This document shows positions 1 to 9,468 of a stretch of 13,585 nucleotides of DNA, piece by piece. Position 1 is the stretch's first letter, and the number at the start of each line of letters is the position of its first letter. The stretch spans positions 771,232-784,816 of the forward strand of contig KQ482042.1 in assembly GCA_001430745.1 (NCBI GenBank), read 5' to 3'. The position numbers and the translations under genes were made by a program. The notes beneath the pieces were generated by a model. That model did not search any database, was not told the DNA's origin, and saw only the letters and a list, made by a program, of their open reading frames with translations. Source of the stretch: Auxenochlorella pyrenoidosa. Taxonomy: Eukaryota; Chlorophyta; Trebouxiophyceae; Chlorellales; Chlorellaceae.

Positions 1-18
1 CCTTGCCCACCCCCGCAC

Positions 19-776
19 CTGCTTGACGTCGCGGTCCTCGCGGTCCTCGCGCACGAGGATGGTGCGCCCCGCCAGCTCGGTGCCGTTGAGCTTGTTGATG
101 GCCTCCAGGGCCTCCTCCGGGGTCTCAAACTCCACGATGCCCCAGCCCTTGGAGCGGCCTGGGGAGTGGGGTTGGTGAGGGCAACGGTGAGGCTTGAACA
201 GGCGCTTGGGCAGGCGCATGCTAGTGCTAGCTGCGCTGGCGGCTGGAGCGCCGCCTCAAAGGGATGCCATGCTGCTGCGCGCTGCGCAGGTGCTGCTGGT
301 GTTGTTGGTGGTAGTGCTGGCACATCGCTTTGCAACGAGCACTGGCCTAGCTGCCAGGCCATGCTACGCCAAGGTGGCGATGCGCCACCGCCTTCCCGGC
401 AGTCCAGGCTGCCAGCCCTGCTCCCTGATACGCACCGGCCTCATCCTTGATCACGTTGGAGTAGACAACATTGCCGACCTCGCGGAACCTGCAGCAGCGG
501 CAGCAGCAGTGGGGTGCAGATGAGAGCGGGTCGGTGGCAGCGGCAGAGTGCCCACCCTGCCCACCAGCGGCAGCCTGGCCGCCTGGGAGGCTCGCCCGCA
601 TCCTGCCGACATTCTAGGACTTGCTCGCAGCCTCGAGCGCCACGAGGGGGCTCAGCTCTGCCGTGTAAAGAATTGGACGTGCCCTCTTCCTCACGTGTCC
701 TTCAGGTCCTGCCAGCTCGTCCTCCAGGCCAGGTTGGAGACGTACACCCGCCGGCCAACGTGCATCACCTCCTCGT
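19..776 (-). CDS. RRM-domain RNA-binding protein, partial (3' end outside window)
   Basis: Three minus-strand exons join in phase into one RNA recognition motif: 776-695 (upstream limit tentative), 488-436 and 158-19. The first carries RNP2 (VYVSNL) and the last RNP1 (KGWGIVEF), followed by NKLNGTELAGRTILVRED and then EDRDVKQ. Donors are GTGAGG after 695, GTGCGT after 436 and GTGCGG after 19; acceptors end CTGCAG (before 488) and CCCCAG (before 158). The intron phases agree: AC|G, then G|GC. RRM proteins bind single-stranded RNA in nuclear or cytoplasmic processing. The wording of this domain resembles Gbp2/hnRNP M-like RRMs, which is an impression from memory. The N-terminus is unresolved. 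Exon 776-695 has a possible acceptor at 777-778, but its frame is also open further upstream. A strong GTGAGT donor at 1072-1067 could close an earlier exon. The gene continues past base 1. Confidence 0.85.
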
Positions 777-1612
777 CTGCAGCAGGCACCTCGGGATAGG
801 GCTGGGGACCCGTGCAGCCACCATCGGGCGTCCAGAGCCCGCAGCAGGCGACCCAAAGCGCAATTGACCTCCAGCAGGCCTCCCTAACCCCCGCACCAGC
901 CATGCTTCCACTTTTCCGCTGCCCCTCTTCTTCCGTCCTTCAGCCACGCCCGGCTGCCGTCTCCTCGCTGCTGCACGTGATGGGGTGTTACTCCTGGGTT
1001 CGTTGCTTTTCACTCTGCCCTGCAAGGCATGGGTCTCGCCCGACAGGCACAGCAGGGCACTTGGGTACTCACTGCAGCCCCACAGTCTCGCATCGGCGCC
1101 CAGGCAGTACCGGCGTGCTTGCGGCACCCCGCGATCGCGCCTCCAAGAGCCCCCACAGGGCGCTGGTTGCTGTCCGTGCCCCTTGAGCCTCTCGCGACGT
1201 TCTCCCCTGCCTGAATATTTGGAGTGAGCATCTGGGCGCGGCCACAGCCCGCCTCCTAGCCCACGGGAGCAAGGGTCTTCCCTACCGCTCAGTACAGAGG
1301 CTTGAGGCGCTCTGGGCAGCCCCTGATTGCCGTTTTAGCGATCAGGTGCAGTAGCGTCTCTACAGGTGCGCCAGGGCCCCGGCACGGCCTGGTCAATGTC
1401 GGCTCCCGCCCGCCGCCAGTCCCTGTTGGTCACCACGGCCGTGTTCTCCCTGCCCTATTTGTGAGCCTGCACTTGCCCACAGGACCAGGTTCTCTGAACC
1501 GCCCCCGCAGGTGTGGCGTTTGCAGGGCTAGTGCATCCAGCAGGCGCGCTTGCGCAGCCCAGGGCAGCAGCGCGCCACTCGTCGGGGCCGCGGCCTGCGC
1601 CTGGCTGCCACC
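777..1612. promoter_or_regulatory. Divergent gap between the RRM gene and the V-ATPase H gene
   Basis: This stretch separates two head-to-head genes, so it must hold the promoter and 5' UTR of the V-ATPase gene and probably the first exon(s) and promoter of the RRM gene. On the minus strand a reading frame upstream of a GTGAGT donor (1072-1067) could be an early RRM-gene exon: in one frame it ends in TGC A|, whose phase would fit an exon starting at 776. Its protein sequence is not recognisable, so it is not called. I saw no TATA box, tRNA or repeat element here. Confidence 0.4.
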
Positions 1613-1616
1613 ATGG
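1607..1616 (+). promoter_or_regulatory. Optimal start-codon context of the V-ATPase H gene
   Basis: The bases GCCACCATGG surround the ATG at 1613, a textbook eukaryotic initiation context. A second in-frame ATG follows three codons later at 1622. The first is preferred for its context and position. Confidence 0.7.
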
Positions 1617-4600
1617 CCACCATGCTGTACTCGGATGAGCCCGACTTCCAGCTCAGCGACAGCTTGTCGGTGCTGCGCCGCGACATCCCCTGGGACATCT
1701 ACCAGACCGCGCGGCTGATCACAGACCGCGACCTGCAGCTGCTGCGCCGCTTCGACAAGAAGGAGCCCGCCTACCAGGGCAAGCTGCTGGAGGAGGTGGG
1801 TGCTGGGTTGGCGAGGGTGCGGACGAGGGAGATGGGTCCCAGGGAGCGGAGGCCAACTGCTCTGCTGGAAGGTGGGCCTAGCGGGCAGGCAGATATGGCA
1901 GGCGGGCAGGCAGAGCAAGCTCCAGCAAACTGCAGATTGCAGATTGCACTGCTGTCTGGCCCACCGTGAGGCTGCAGCACCGGCTGCTTCGCTCGTGCCA
2001 GCCGCCATGCCTGATGGGCAACCCACAAGAACTACCGTCTCTGCCACCCTCCTCCCCATGCCCTGCTGGCGCTGCCCCGCAGGCGGGCCCCTCGTACATC
2101 GAGGCATTCCTGACCGTGCTGAAGAACGTGACCAAGGATGAGACGGTGCAGTACGTGCTGGCGCTGCTGGAGCAGATGCTTGCAGGTCCGGGCATGCCTC
2201 GCAGTCATACAGCTTTTTGCTGCGCTCATGTGTGCTGAGCTAGCAGAGGCGTCTTCAGCGTGCACTGCAGCTGCGCACAGCTTGCCAGCTAGGGCACATG
2301 TTGCTGCTCCACCTACAGAAGCGTAGCGGAGGGCAGGTGGCCAGGCTAGCCTGCCGACCACTGTTCTGGTTTTGCTGCGCCGCCGCCCACGCAGAGGACT
2401 CTGGGCGCGCGCAGCTGTTCCACGCGCTGGCCAGCACCGGCCCCGGCGGCGCGCTGGATGCCTACCAGATCCTGCTGCGCCTGCTGCACCGCAACGACTG
2501 GTTCACCCAGGAGAAGGCGTGCCTGCTGCTGACCGCGGTGCTGGCCAGCCGGCCCGACAAGGCGGCGCTCAAGGCACCCAGCGTCACCAGCAACGGCGCC
2601 TCCACCTCCGCGGCGGCAGCAGGCATTGTTGTGGCGGCCGAGGAGGTGGCCGCGGCGCCGGCCTCTGCAGCGGCGGCCGAGGTGCAAAAGGCGGCAGCAT
2701 CCTTTGTGGACTGGCTGTGCGCGCAGCTGCGGCGGCCCGCCGACCCCGCCCGGTCTGTGCCCACCGCCGTGCACGCGCTGTCGCAGCTGCTGCGCGAGCC
2801 GCCGCTGCGCGTCATGCTGCATCGCGCCGGCGGCGTGCAGCTGGTGGCCCCGCTGGTGGTGATGCCGGCGCCGGGCAGCGGGCAGCAGCTCAACATCCAG
2901 CTGCTGTACGAGGCCACGCTGTGCTGCTGGGAGCTGTCCTTCCACGGCCCCGCCGCCGACGTGCTGTGCGGGTCGACCAACGTGGTGGGCGCGCTGGTGG
3001 ACATGGTCCGCCTCGCGCAGGTGCGCCCCCCCCCTGCTCGGCACGCCGCTTCGCAGCGGGCGCTCTCACCTGAGCGTTGCAACTACTGAGTATGCAGCCG
3101 GCTTTCGACGGCACAGCACCCAGCTGGGACCCACCCCCCCCCCCCGCGACGCCAGCGGGGCTGCGCACGTACCGACCTCCTGCTGGCGGGCCCAGCCCCC
3201 CGCCCCCGCAGAAGGAGAAGCTGGTGCGGGTGGCGCTCATGGCGCTGAAGAACCTGGTGTCGGCGGGGCCCATGTCGCTCGAGTACGCCGTGGTGGAGAA
3301 GGGGCTGCCCAAGGCGCTGGCCAACCGCGCGCTGCAGGCAGGGCGGGGTAGGGGAGGGGGTGGCGCGCAGGGGCCTGGCAGGCAGGCAGCGGGAGAAAGA
3401 TGCAGACATCGCGCATGGGCGCAGGCTCCCGGATGTTTGTTTCATTGACTGGCCGCACGCAGTGCTACGCACTTATCGCGCCTGTTGTGAGCTGCAAGCT
3501 GCACCTGACATCCTGCCCGACTGCCCCTGCTGGGCACCCTCGCTGCAGCACTGGGACGATCAGGACATCCCCGACCTCATTGCCTGGATGGAGGAGCACC
3601 TGCAGGTGGGAGGGCTGTTCCAAACAGCTGAGCCTGTGCCATGGCTGCTGCAGCTTCCTGCCCTCGGTTCTAGGCCCTCTGGATCCGACCCTGCCCCATG
3701 CAAGCTTCTGTTCCTTCTGAAACCGCCTTGTTGCGCCTGCTGTGGCGTGCAGGAGGGCATCGCCACCCTCTCCTCCTTTGAGCGCTACAAGAAGGAGCTG
3801 CTGTCGGGGCAGCTGACGTGGGCGCCCATGCACGATTCAGGTGCGCTCCTTCCTATCAGTAGGCAGATGCAATCAATCGCTGAGCAAGTGGGGCTAACAG
3901 TGGATGTAGCGCTATTGGGCTATGAATTCACATTGTATTGTCTGCGTTCACAAGTAAGCATCCTTAGCGCGGTGGCATCCTCGCCGCACGGCACGCTTCT
4001 GACCCCGCGTATGCTTTGTGAGGGAAGAGCGCCAGCAAGCTGATCAGCACTTCTGTCCGCCAGCTGCTGCCTCCGCCACCCCATTGGCCCAGTGTGATGC
4101 GATGCTCCCCACCCGCTCGCAGACTCCTTCTGGCGGGAGAATGCCGAGAAGCTGGTGGACAACAACTGCCAGCTGCTGCGCGTGCTGCTCAAGCTGCTGG
4201 AGACGAGCCGCGACTCGACCACCCTCGCCGTGGGCTGCCAGGACGTTGCGCAGTTTGTCTCCCACATCTCCCACGGTGCGGCCTGGCGCAGGGGCGCACA
4301 CTGGCCTGGGGGGTGCTACTGGCGAAAAGACGCTGTCAAAGTGCTTGAGCTTGGGCCCCGTTGCCCTGTGTGTGCCTGCTGCTGCCATGGCTGCCTTCGT
4401 GGATGGGCTCTCCCACCACACCGCACTGCCTCTACCCCATGGCTTCGCGCGCTCGCCCCTCTGGCGAGAGCCGACGGCCTGGGTGGGCGCCCTCTATCAC
4501 CCACCACTGTCCCTGCCCCGCCACCCCGCTGCGCAGGCCGCGGCATCGTCAGCGAGCTGCGCGGCAAGGAGTTGGTGATGCGGCTGATGATGCACCCCGA

Positions 4601-4688
4601 CCCGGATGTGCAGTCGCAGGCGCTCAAGTGCGTGCAAAAGGTGCTGCTGAGCCGCGACAAGGCCGACTTCCTGGCGGCGGCCTCCTGA
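1613..4688 (+). CDS. V-type proton ATPase subunit H
   Basis: Subunit H (yeast Vma13) is a peripheral V1 subunit that couples V1 to Vo and allows ATP-driven proton pumping into vacuoles and acidic compartments. Eight exons join in phase: 1613-1795, 2083-2185, 2395-3020, 3212-3337, 3549-3605, 3753-3840, 4123-4275 and 4537-4688, giving 495 aa. Family landmarks are RRDIPWDIYQTARLIT (about residues 22-37), NDWFTQEKACLLLT (HEAT-like N-domain), LSSFERYKKELLSGQLTWAP with MHDSDSFWREN (start of the C-domain), the helix around NCQLLRVLLKLLE, and KELVMRLMMHPDPDVQSQAL near the C-terminus. Plant and animal relatives are about 440-485 aa; the extra length is an Ala/Val-rich insert at about residues 153-198. 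Intron 4 (3338-3548) uses a GC donor. Remaining donors are GT. Other end points seem fixed by the family alignment. The identity is secure; individual splice sites are inferred without transcripts. Confidence 0.95.
2575..2712 (+). other. Low-complexity Ala-rich insert inside V-ATPase subunit H
   Basis: Within exon 3 the frame stays open through a stretch rich in Ala, Val, Ser and Glu (AAAAGIVVAAEEVAAAPASA is its core), between the conserved WFTQEKACLLL block and the block beginning FVDWLCAQLRR. Remembered plant and animal subunits have only a short linker here. No splice signals remove it without breaking the frame of the flanking conserved blocks, though I cannot rule out an exon-internal intron. 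Confidence 0.6.
3134..3148. repeat. Poly(C) tract in V-ATPase H intron 3
   Basis: A run of more than ten C residues sits between exons 3 and 4 of the V-ATPase H gene; a shorter C run follows the donor near 3026-3034. Both may be prone to length error or polymorphism. They do not touch coding sequence. Confidence 0.7.
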
Positions 4689-5052
4689 GGGGCTGGGAAG
4701 GGCCAGCGCCCAGTAGCGAGGCTGCGTTCAGCACATGGCATGTGGCAGCCTCACTTTTAGCCCAGCAGGCGCACCCTGGCAGCACTCCGGCCCTCCAACC
4801 CCCTTGTTCCCTTGCCGCGTCTAGTTCCGCTTGTAACAACTGGTTTCTTTTGTTTTTGGTCACACCCGCCTGCTCCTCTCAACTTCTCAACAGCACTGAG
4901 ACTTTCTGTATCCTCCCGGCGTTTAAGCAAAATCGCAAGGCAAGCCCCGCCGGCAAACGTTGCACCGCTGCGAGCTGGTCAGCTGTTGCCCTGCTGGCTG
5001 CCCGCTGCATGGCTCAGTGGTTCTTTCATACGATGCGGAAGCAGCCCGCCAG
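4689..5052. other. Convergent 3' intergenic region
   Basis: This lies between the stop codons of the V-ATPase H gene (plus) and the unrecognised minus-strand gene. It should hold both 3' UTRs. A TGTAA poly(A) signal is present for the plus-strand gene; I found no TTACA (TGTAA on the minus strand) for the opposing gene. No coding signal was seen. Confidence 0.6.
4832..4836 (+). terminator. Putative poly(A) signal (TGTAA) of the V-ATPase H gene
   Basis: TGTAA is the usual polyadenylation signal of chlorophyte nuclear genes. This copy sits 144 bases after the V-ATPase H stop codon and is followed by a T-rich stretch (TTTCTTTTGTTTTTGG). The link to this gene is inferred from position. Confidence 0.6.
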
Positions 5053-6221
5053 CTAGAAAAGCTTCATACTCATGTTGGTGGACTTGCCAATCTGCAGGCG
5101 GGCCAGAGGCGGTAGAACACAATGGGGTGCAAAGCTTTGGTCAGGTTTGGTGCGTGCATGCACACCAAAGCAATGTTCACCAGCTGGCCAGGCTCGCCCC
5201 CACTCGCCTCCTTGTTGCGCCTGGCCTGCTCGCGAGACTCGTGGAACTGCAGGGAATGCGGGATGGGGAAGCCTTGGGCTCTGGGAGGTGGGCAGGCACG
5301 CACTGGTGCCACCTAGCAGGGGGCATCGCTCTGCACTTCGTCGCATGACGCACTCCTGTTGCACACCGTGCAACCAGAACTTAGGCCTAATTACACCTGC
5401 TTAGCCTGACAGAAAGGCTTCCTGGACACTCTGCCCAGCCTGCAGACGCCCGCCCTAGCCCATCCCCCTCACCGCAGCCATGGCCTCTGGTGCCAGCGCC
5501 ACGCCACGCTTGCCAACCTTGACGTGCCCGCTGCACAGGTCTGCCTTGTACGCACTGGACGCCCCCGCAATGCTGAACTGCTCGTGGTCTCCCAGGGAGG
5601 CCTTCACGGTTGAGCCCACCCCGACCGCCTTGTTGGCCAGGCGGGCAGAGGTGTTGCAGAGCGAGGCCACCGCGCCCGGCTGCTGCCGCGCCGCCGCCCA
5701 GAAGGCCTCCACGTCCGCGTTGGCAGCGCCACCCACTGTTGCCGCGATGCGCGGCTGCTGCCACCAGCGCAGCTGCGGCAGCGGGGGTGCAAGTGGGCAG
5801 GGCATGGTCATGTCGACGCAGCTGCTACTGCACAGCCCTGCGAGAACGTCGGGCTGCATTCGCCATTCTGCATTGTTCCTTGTTCCACTGCTTTAAGTAT
5901 GCTGCTCACCGTCTCCAGTGGGGGGTCAAAGTTGGCCTTCTCAGGCCGCGAGCTGATGGCGTTGGGCGCCTCCTCCTGCCCCAACTCGCTGCTGCACAGG
6001 CTACGCCCAAAGGTGAATTCTGGCGCCGCAGCGGCAGGACGTGGCGCCCGCCGGCCTGCATTGGCGTGGAGGTAATTAGTTTTTGATGGCAGAGGCCACA
6101 GGAAAGCAGTACGGCAACCTGAAGGGCGACGGGCCCGGCAGGAAGCGGCAGCGGGAGATTGACGGCCATTGGCGGACGCACTCTCTGGGTCGTAGCGGCC
6201 CGAGGGAGGGATCCACGACAT
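5053..6221 (-). CDS. Uncharacterised 217-aa algal protein with five exons
   Basis: I do not recognise this family. Five minus-strand exons join in phase: 6221-6119, 6055-5910, 5772-5473, 5246-5181 and 5091-5053 (stop TAG). Donors are GTTGCC, GTGAGC, GTGAGG and GTGAAC; all acceptors end in CAG. The first 50 or so residues are rich in Ala, Arg, Ser and Pro with few acids, like an organelle transit peptide. The body includes FTFGRSL, RWWQQPRIAATVGGAANA, VEAFWAAARQQPGAVA, LANKAVGVGSTVKASLGD and KVGKRGVALAPEAMAAF. A charged stretch (ESREQARRNKEASGGE) precedes the short last exon, IGKSTNMSMKLF. No transmembrane helix stands out; alternating residues in the middle and a terminal Phe would allow beta structure, but that is speculation. 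It is divergent from the KAS gene, with 291 bases between start codons. The gene is probably real because all four intron phases agree; the exact start is less sure. Confidence 0.65.
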
Positions 6222-6512
6222 CGTGCCCGGGCGTAGCGCAGCGTTTGCGGTCCACTCAGCAGGGAACCGCCGCCCTCAAATTGTCGGAAATGTCGTTGCT
6301 GACTTCGTGGCGCGACTGCGCCTGCCCTTGTAGGCAACTTCAAATTGGAGGTTGTGGGTACAGGTGATGGGATCAGGAGGAATACAGGAACTTCCGAGCT
6401 GCCGAGCTGGCTTGCCACCATGGCAGTGCCTCTCTTCTGGCCCATCGCCCTCTCCTTTCCCTTTGCTGGCCTCAGCCAAGCACTTTAGATCGCTGAACAC
6501 TGCCCATCGGTC
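6222..6512. promoter_or_regulatory. Compact divergent promoter region (unknown gene / KAS gene)
   Basis: The 291 bases between two oppositely oriented start codons must supply both promoters and 5' UTRs, so it is a candidate bidirectional promoter. I saw no TATA box and no clear repeated motif. The region is less GC-rich than the exons on either side. Shared regulation is an inference from spacing alone. Confidence 0.45.
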
Positions 6513-9220
6513 ATGCGCCCCCTCGGTTGGGCCGCACGCCTGCACAGGGGCCCGCCCAGCCGCCTGCTGAGCGCCCTGGCGGCAGACCCTTTCGGCGATC
6601 TGCCTATCCAACCCGCTCGACGCGTGGTGGTCACCGGGATGGGCCTGGTGACGCCCCTGGGTGTCGGCGTGGCGACGGTGTGGGAACGCGTGCTGGCCGG
6701 CGCCACTGGCGTGCGCCGCCTGGAGGCAGGCGACCTGCCCGAGGCGAGCTCTAAGGCTGTTTTGGCTGGATGAACACAGGCGTAGGGAGCCGTGATGGCT
6801 TATGTGTGCCAGGCTGCACCTCAAGTGCTGCAGTTGGCGCCTTCTCCCCCGCAGGCGCACTGTGCTGCCCTACCGCAGTTGCCCTGCCAGGTGGTGGCCT
6901 GCGTGCCCCAGGATGAGCTGACAGCAGCGCCCTGGGCGCCGCAGGAGGACAGCCGGCGCACCGCCAAATTCATGAGCTACGCGCTCGCTGCGGCGGCAGA
7001 GGCAAGCGCCGAAGTGCACACAAGTGGCGTGCACCCTTGCTGCTGAAGCTTGCGAGCAGGGAGCAACTGTTGAGCCCCAAGAGGAGGCCCGGGCATGGTC
7101 TGATGCGCCTTCTGTGTTTTCTCTCCTGCCCAAGTATCTGACCCAACCCTTCCAAAAAAACCCTCCTCTGCTGCAGGCCCTGCAGGATGCCAGGTGGCGG
7201 CCTGAGACGCCAGAGCAGCGGCAGGCCACGGGAGTGGCGATTGGCGCGGGCATGAGCTGCACAACCGACATGGCAGAAGCAGGGGTGCTGATAGTGAGTG
7301 CCCATTGGGTCAAATCGGATTCTCGACCCTTTATTCGACAGCTGTGACAGGCCGCTGAAGCCCCATCCCCCATTTCATACCTGCTGCCTCTGCTGGCAAG
7401 GGCGGCTGGCTTGCCTGGCGCCCCACAACTGCATTCGCTACCCTCGTATGCACAGGCAGAGGGCAAGCTGCGGCGGCTGAGCCCGTTCTTCGTCCCCAAG
7501 ACGCTGGTCAACATGGCGGCGGGGGCGGTCAGCATCGCACACGGCCTGCAGGGGCCCAACCACGCGGTGGCCACCGCCTGCGCCACCGGGGCGCACGCCA
7601 TTGGCGACGCCTTCAGGTGGGCGGCTCTGCTCCGGGCTGTGCCTGGGACATGCTGGCGACTGCACCCGCAGTGGTGCAGGTGGATGGGGCGTGCCTGGGC
7701 GACTGCTGCCATGTGGGGCTGAGCGTCAGGGGTGTGTGGCGGTGGTGCAGACGGCACGCTTGCTGCCAGCAGCTAGCACTCTGCACCGCCCAGCTCTTGC
7801 TGTACCGCCCGCTTTCCTGCAGCATGCCGGTGCACGCTGCCGCATGCTCGGCTGCATCCTCCCCCACGCACCTGCATCCCTGTTGGCATGCAACGTGCCG
7901 ACCTGCACACCCCTCCCCCTGTCGGCGTGCAGCATGATCCGGCGTGGTGACGCCAACGTCATGCTGGCAGGTGGCACTGAGTCGTGCATAGATGCTGTCG
8001 CGCTGGCCGGGTTCTGCCGCCTCAAGGCCCTGGCCACGCGCTACAACGACGACCCGGCCGCCGCCTCGCGGCCCTTTGACGCCGGCCGCGACGGCTTTGT
8101 GATGGGGGAGGGAGCTGGGGTGCTGGTGCTGGAGGAGCTGGGGCATGCGCGGCAGCGGGGCGCGCCCATCTACGCAGAGGCGAGCGACGGGCACTTGGAG
8201 CCGGGGGGGCCCAAGGGGTTTGCGTGCCGGTGCAACTGGCGCTGGCCTAATCCGCACTGAGAGCTTTGCACCCATGCTGTGGGCGTGCTGTTGCCGGACC
8301 GGCTGGCAGCGGCGCTGCAGTGGCACCTGGCGTAAGCTGTGCGGGCTGTGGACCACCGGGAGAGGAGCAGCAATAGCGGTGCGATGCCATGGCGGCTCGT
8401 CGGCCCGCCCGATGCGTCCAACTTAGCGCCCTCTCCCTGCAATGGTGCAGGTGCGCGGCTACGGCCTGTCTGGCGATGCCCACCACATCACGCAGCCGCC
8501 GCCCGACGGCATCGGCGCGCAGCTGGCCATGCGGCGAGCGCTGTCCCAGGCGGGCCTTGAGCCGGGGCAGGTGTGCTACGTCAACGCGCATGCCACGTCG
8601 ACACCACAAGGTGGGCGCCACGGGCCTGGGTGTTGTGGGGTGGGTGGCTGGGCCCAGAGCAGGAGGCTGGGTGTGACGCCCGTGGGCAAGGGCACCAGTA
8701 CGGGAATCTGCTGTGTCGGCAGGCTGGCAGACATGCAACCCTCGGCTTCTGCTGGCCCAGCCTGCTGCGCCGGGTGCGGAATGGACACCCTGGCAGCCCG
8801 GCTGCAGGAAACCCAAGGCAGCAGGCGCTGACTGCACACAGTCCCCTCCCCTGGCGGGTGCGCGCCGCAGGCGACGACATTGAGCAGCGCGCGATAGCGG
8901 CGGTGTTTGGTGAGGCTGCCACCGCGGCCCAGCCGCGCTCTGGGCGGTGCCTGGCCGTTTCCTCCACCAAGGGCGCCACGGGGCACCTGCTTGGCGCGGC
9001 GGGCGCAGTGGAGGCGGCCTTTAGCGTGCTAGCCCTGCGCGATGCCGTAGCGCCCCCCACCGCCAACCTGGCGTCGCCAGATCCCCCCCTGCTTGCGGGC
9101 TTGGTGGGCCCGCAGGCCAGGACCCTGCCCGCCGACTCCCCGCGTGCTGTTCTCAGCAACAGCTTTGGGTTTGGGGGCACGAATGCGGCGCTGGTCTTTG
9201 CGGCTGCGCCAACAGGGTGA
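6513..9220 (+). CDS. 3-oxoacyl-[acyl-carrier-protein] synthase, mitochondrial type (KAS II/FabF-like)
   Basis: The enzyme condenses malonyl-ACP with acyl-ACP in fatty-acid chain elongation. Seven exons: 6513-6743, 6879-7001, 7177-7293, 7456-7616, 7933-8179, 8451-8610 and 8871-9220, giving 462 aa. The thiolase fold is complete: [15 protein letters not shown] at the start, the nucleophile Cys199 in [13 protein letters not shown], His340 in NAHATSTP, Lys380 and His385 in [15 protein letters not shown], and the closing [11 protein letters not shown]. The text ([31 protein letters not shown]) is closer to plant mtKAS and animal OXSM than to plastid KASI. The Arg-rich, acid-poor N-terminus ([19 protein letters not shown]) fits mitochondrial import; with lipoylation precursors as the usual mitochondrial product, that role is inferred. 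Introns 1, 2 and 5 use apparent GC donors. The exon 1 end is the least certain (6743, or 6758 with a weak GT). Length matches plant mtKAS. Confidence 0.94.
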
Positions 9221-9468
9221 GCCGCAGCGAGGGGTCATTTAGCAGCGGCGCAGGCCTGGCACCGAAACAAGCTCCGCTCGGTTCCGCACCGATCCCAGTG
9301 TAAATGGCTCATCAAGGCGCGGTTTTAGCGGATGTTCATCATGTGGGCTCCCCTGCATGGGATCATGCTGAACCTGCCAGGTTCTTGGGCCCGCGGGTGT
9401 CGGCTGCACTCTTTCAATCGTTGTTTCAATACCGGCTTTGTGTCTGCGATAATTGAAGATCCCCAGCA
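9221..9468 (+). other. Short tandem intergenic region between the KAS and SAP30-like genes
   Basis: Only 248 bases separate the KAS stop codon from the SAP30-like ATG. The interval holds a poly(A) signal in its first third and must carry the downstream promoter in the rest. No coding signal was seen. Confidence 0.5.
9299..9303 (+). terminator. Putative poly(A) signal (TGTAA) of the KAS gene
   Basis: A TGTAA lies 79 bases after the KAS stop codon, at the position expected for the chlorophyte polyadenylation signal. Assignment is by position. Confidence 0.55.

Noticed and set aside
765..1231. Minus-strand frames upstream of the RRM exon as N-terminal coding exon(s)
   Set aside because: A strong donor exists at 1072-1067 and one frame has a compatible phase, but the peptide is unrecognisable and no clear start can be chosen, so it is only mentioned and not called.
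1430..2107. 225-aa minus-strand open frame
   Set aside because: It runs antisense across V-ATPase H exon 1, an intron and part of exon 2; the plus strand encodes a clear conserved protein and the minus translation is low-complexity. GC-rich codons make antisense frames stay open.
2346..3044. Long minus-strand and second plus-strand frames over V-ATPase H exon 3
   Set aside because: Rich in Arg/His/Ala/Gly with no motif; they are shadows of the conserved exon in the third frame.
7014..7176. GT-AG version of KAS intron 2
   Set aside because: In phase, but adds four residues that plant and animal homologues lack; the GC donor one step earlier fits exactly.
6870..7757. 295-aa minus-strand open frame
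   Set aside because: It is antisense to KAS exons 2-4 and their introns, with no recognisable domain; the plus-strand exons carry catalytic motifs.
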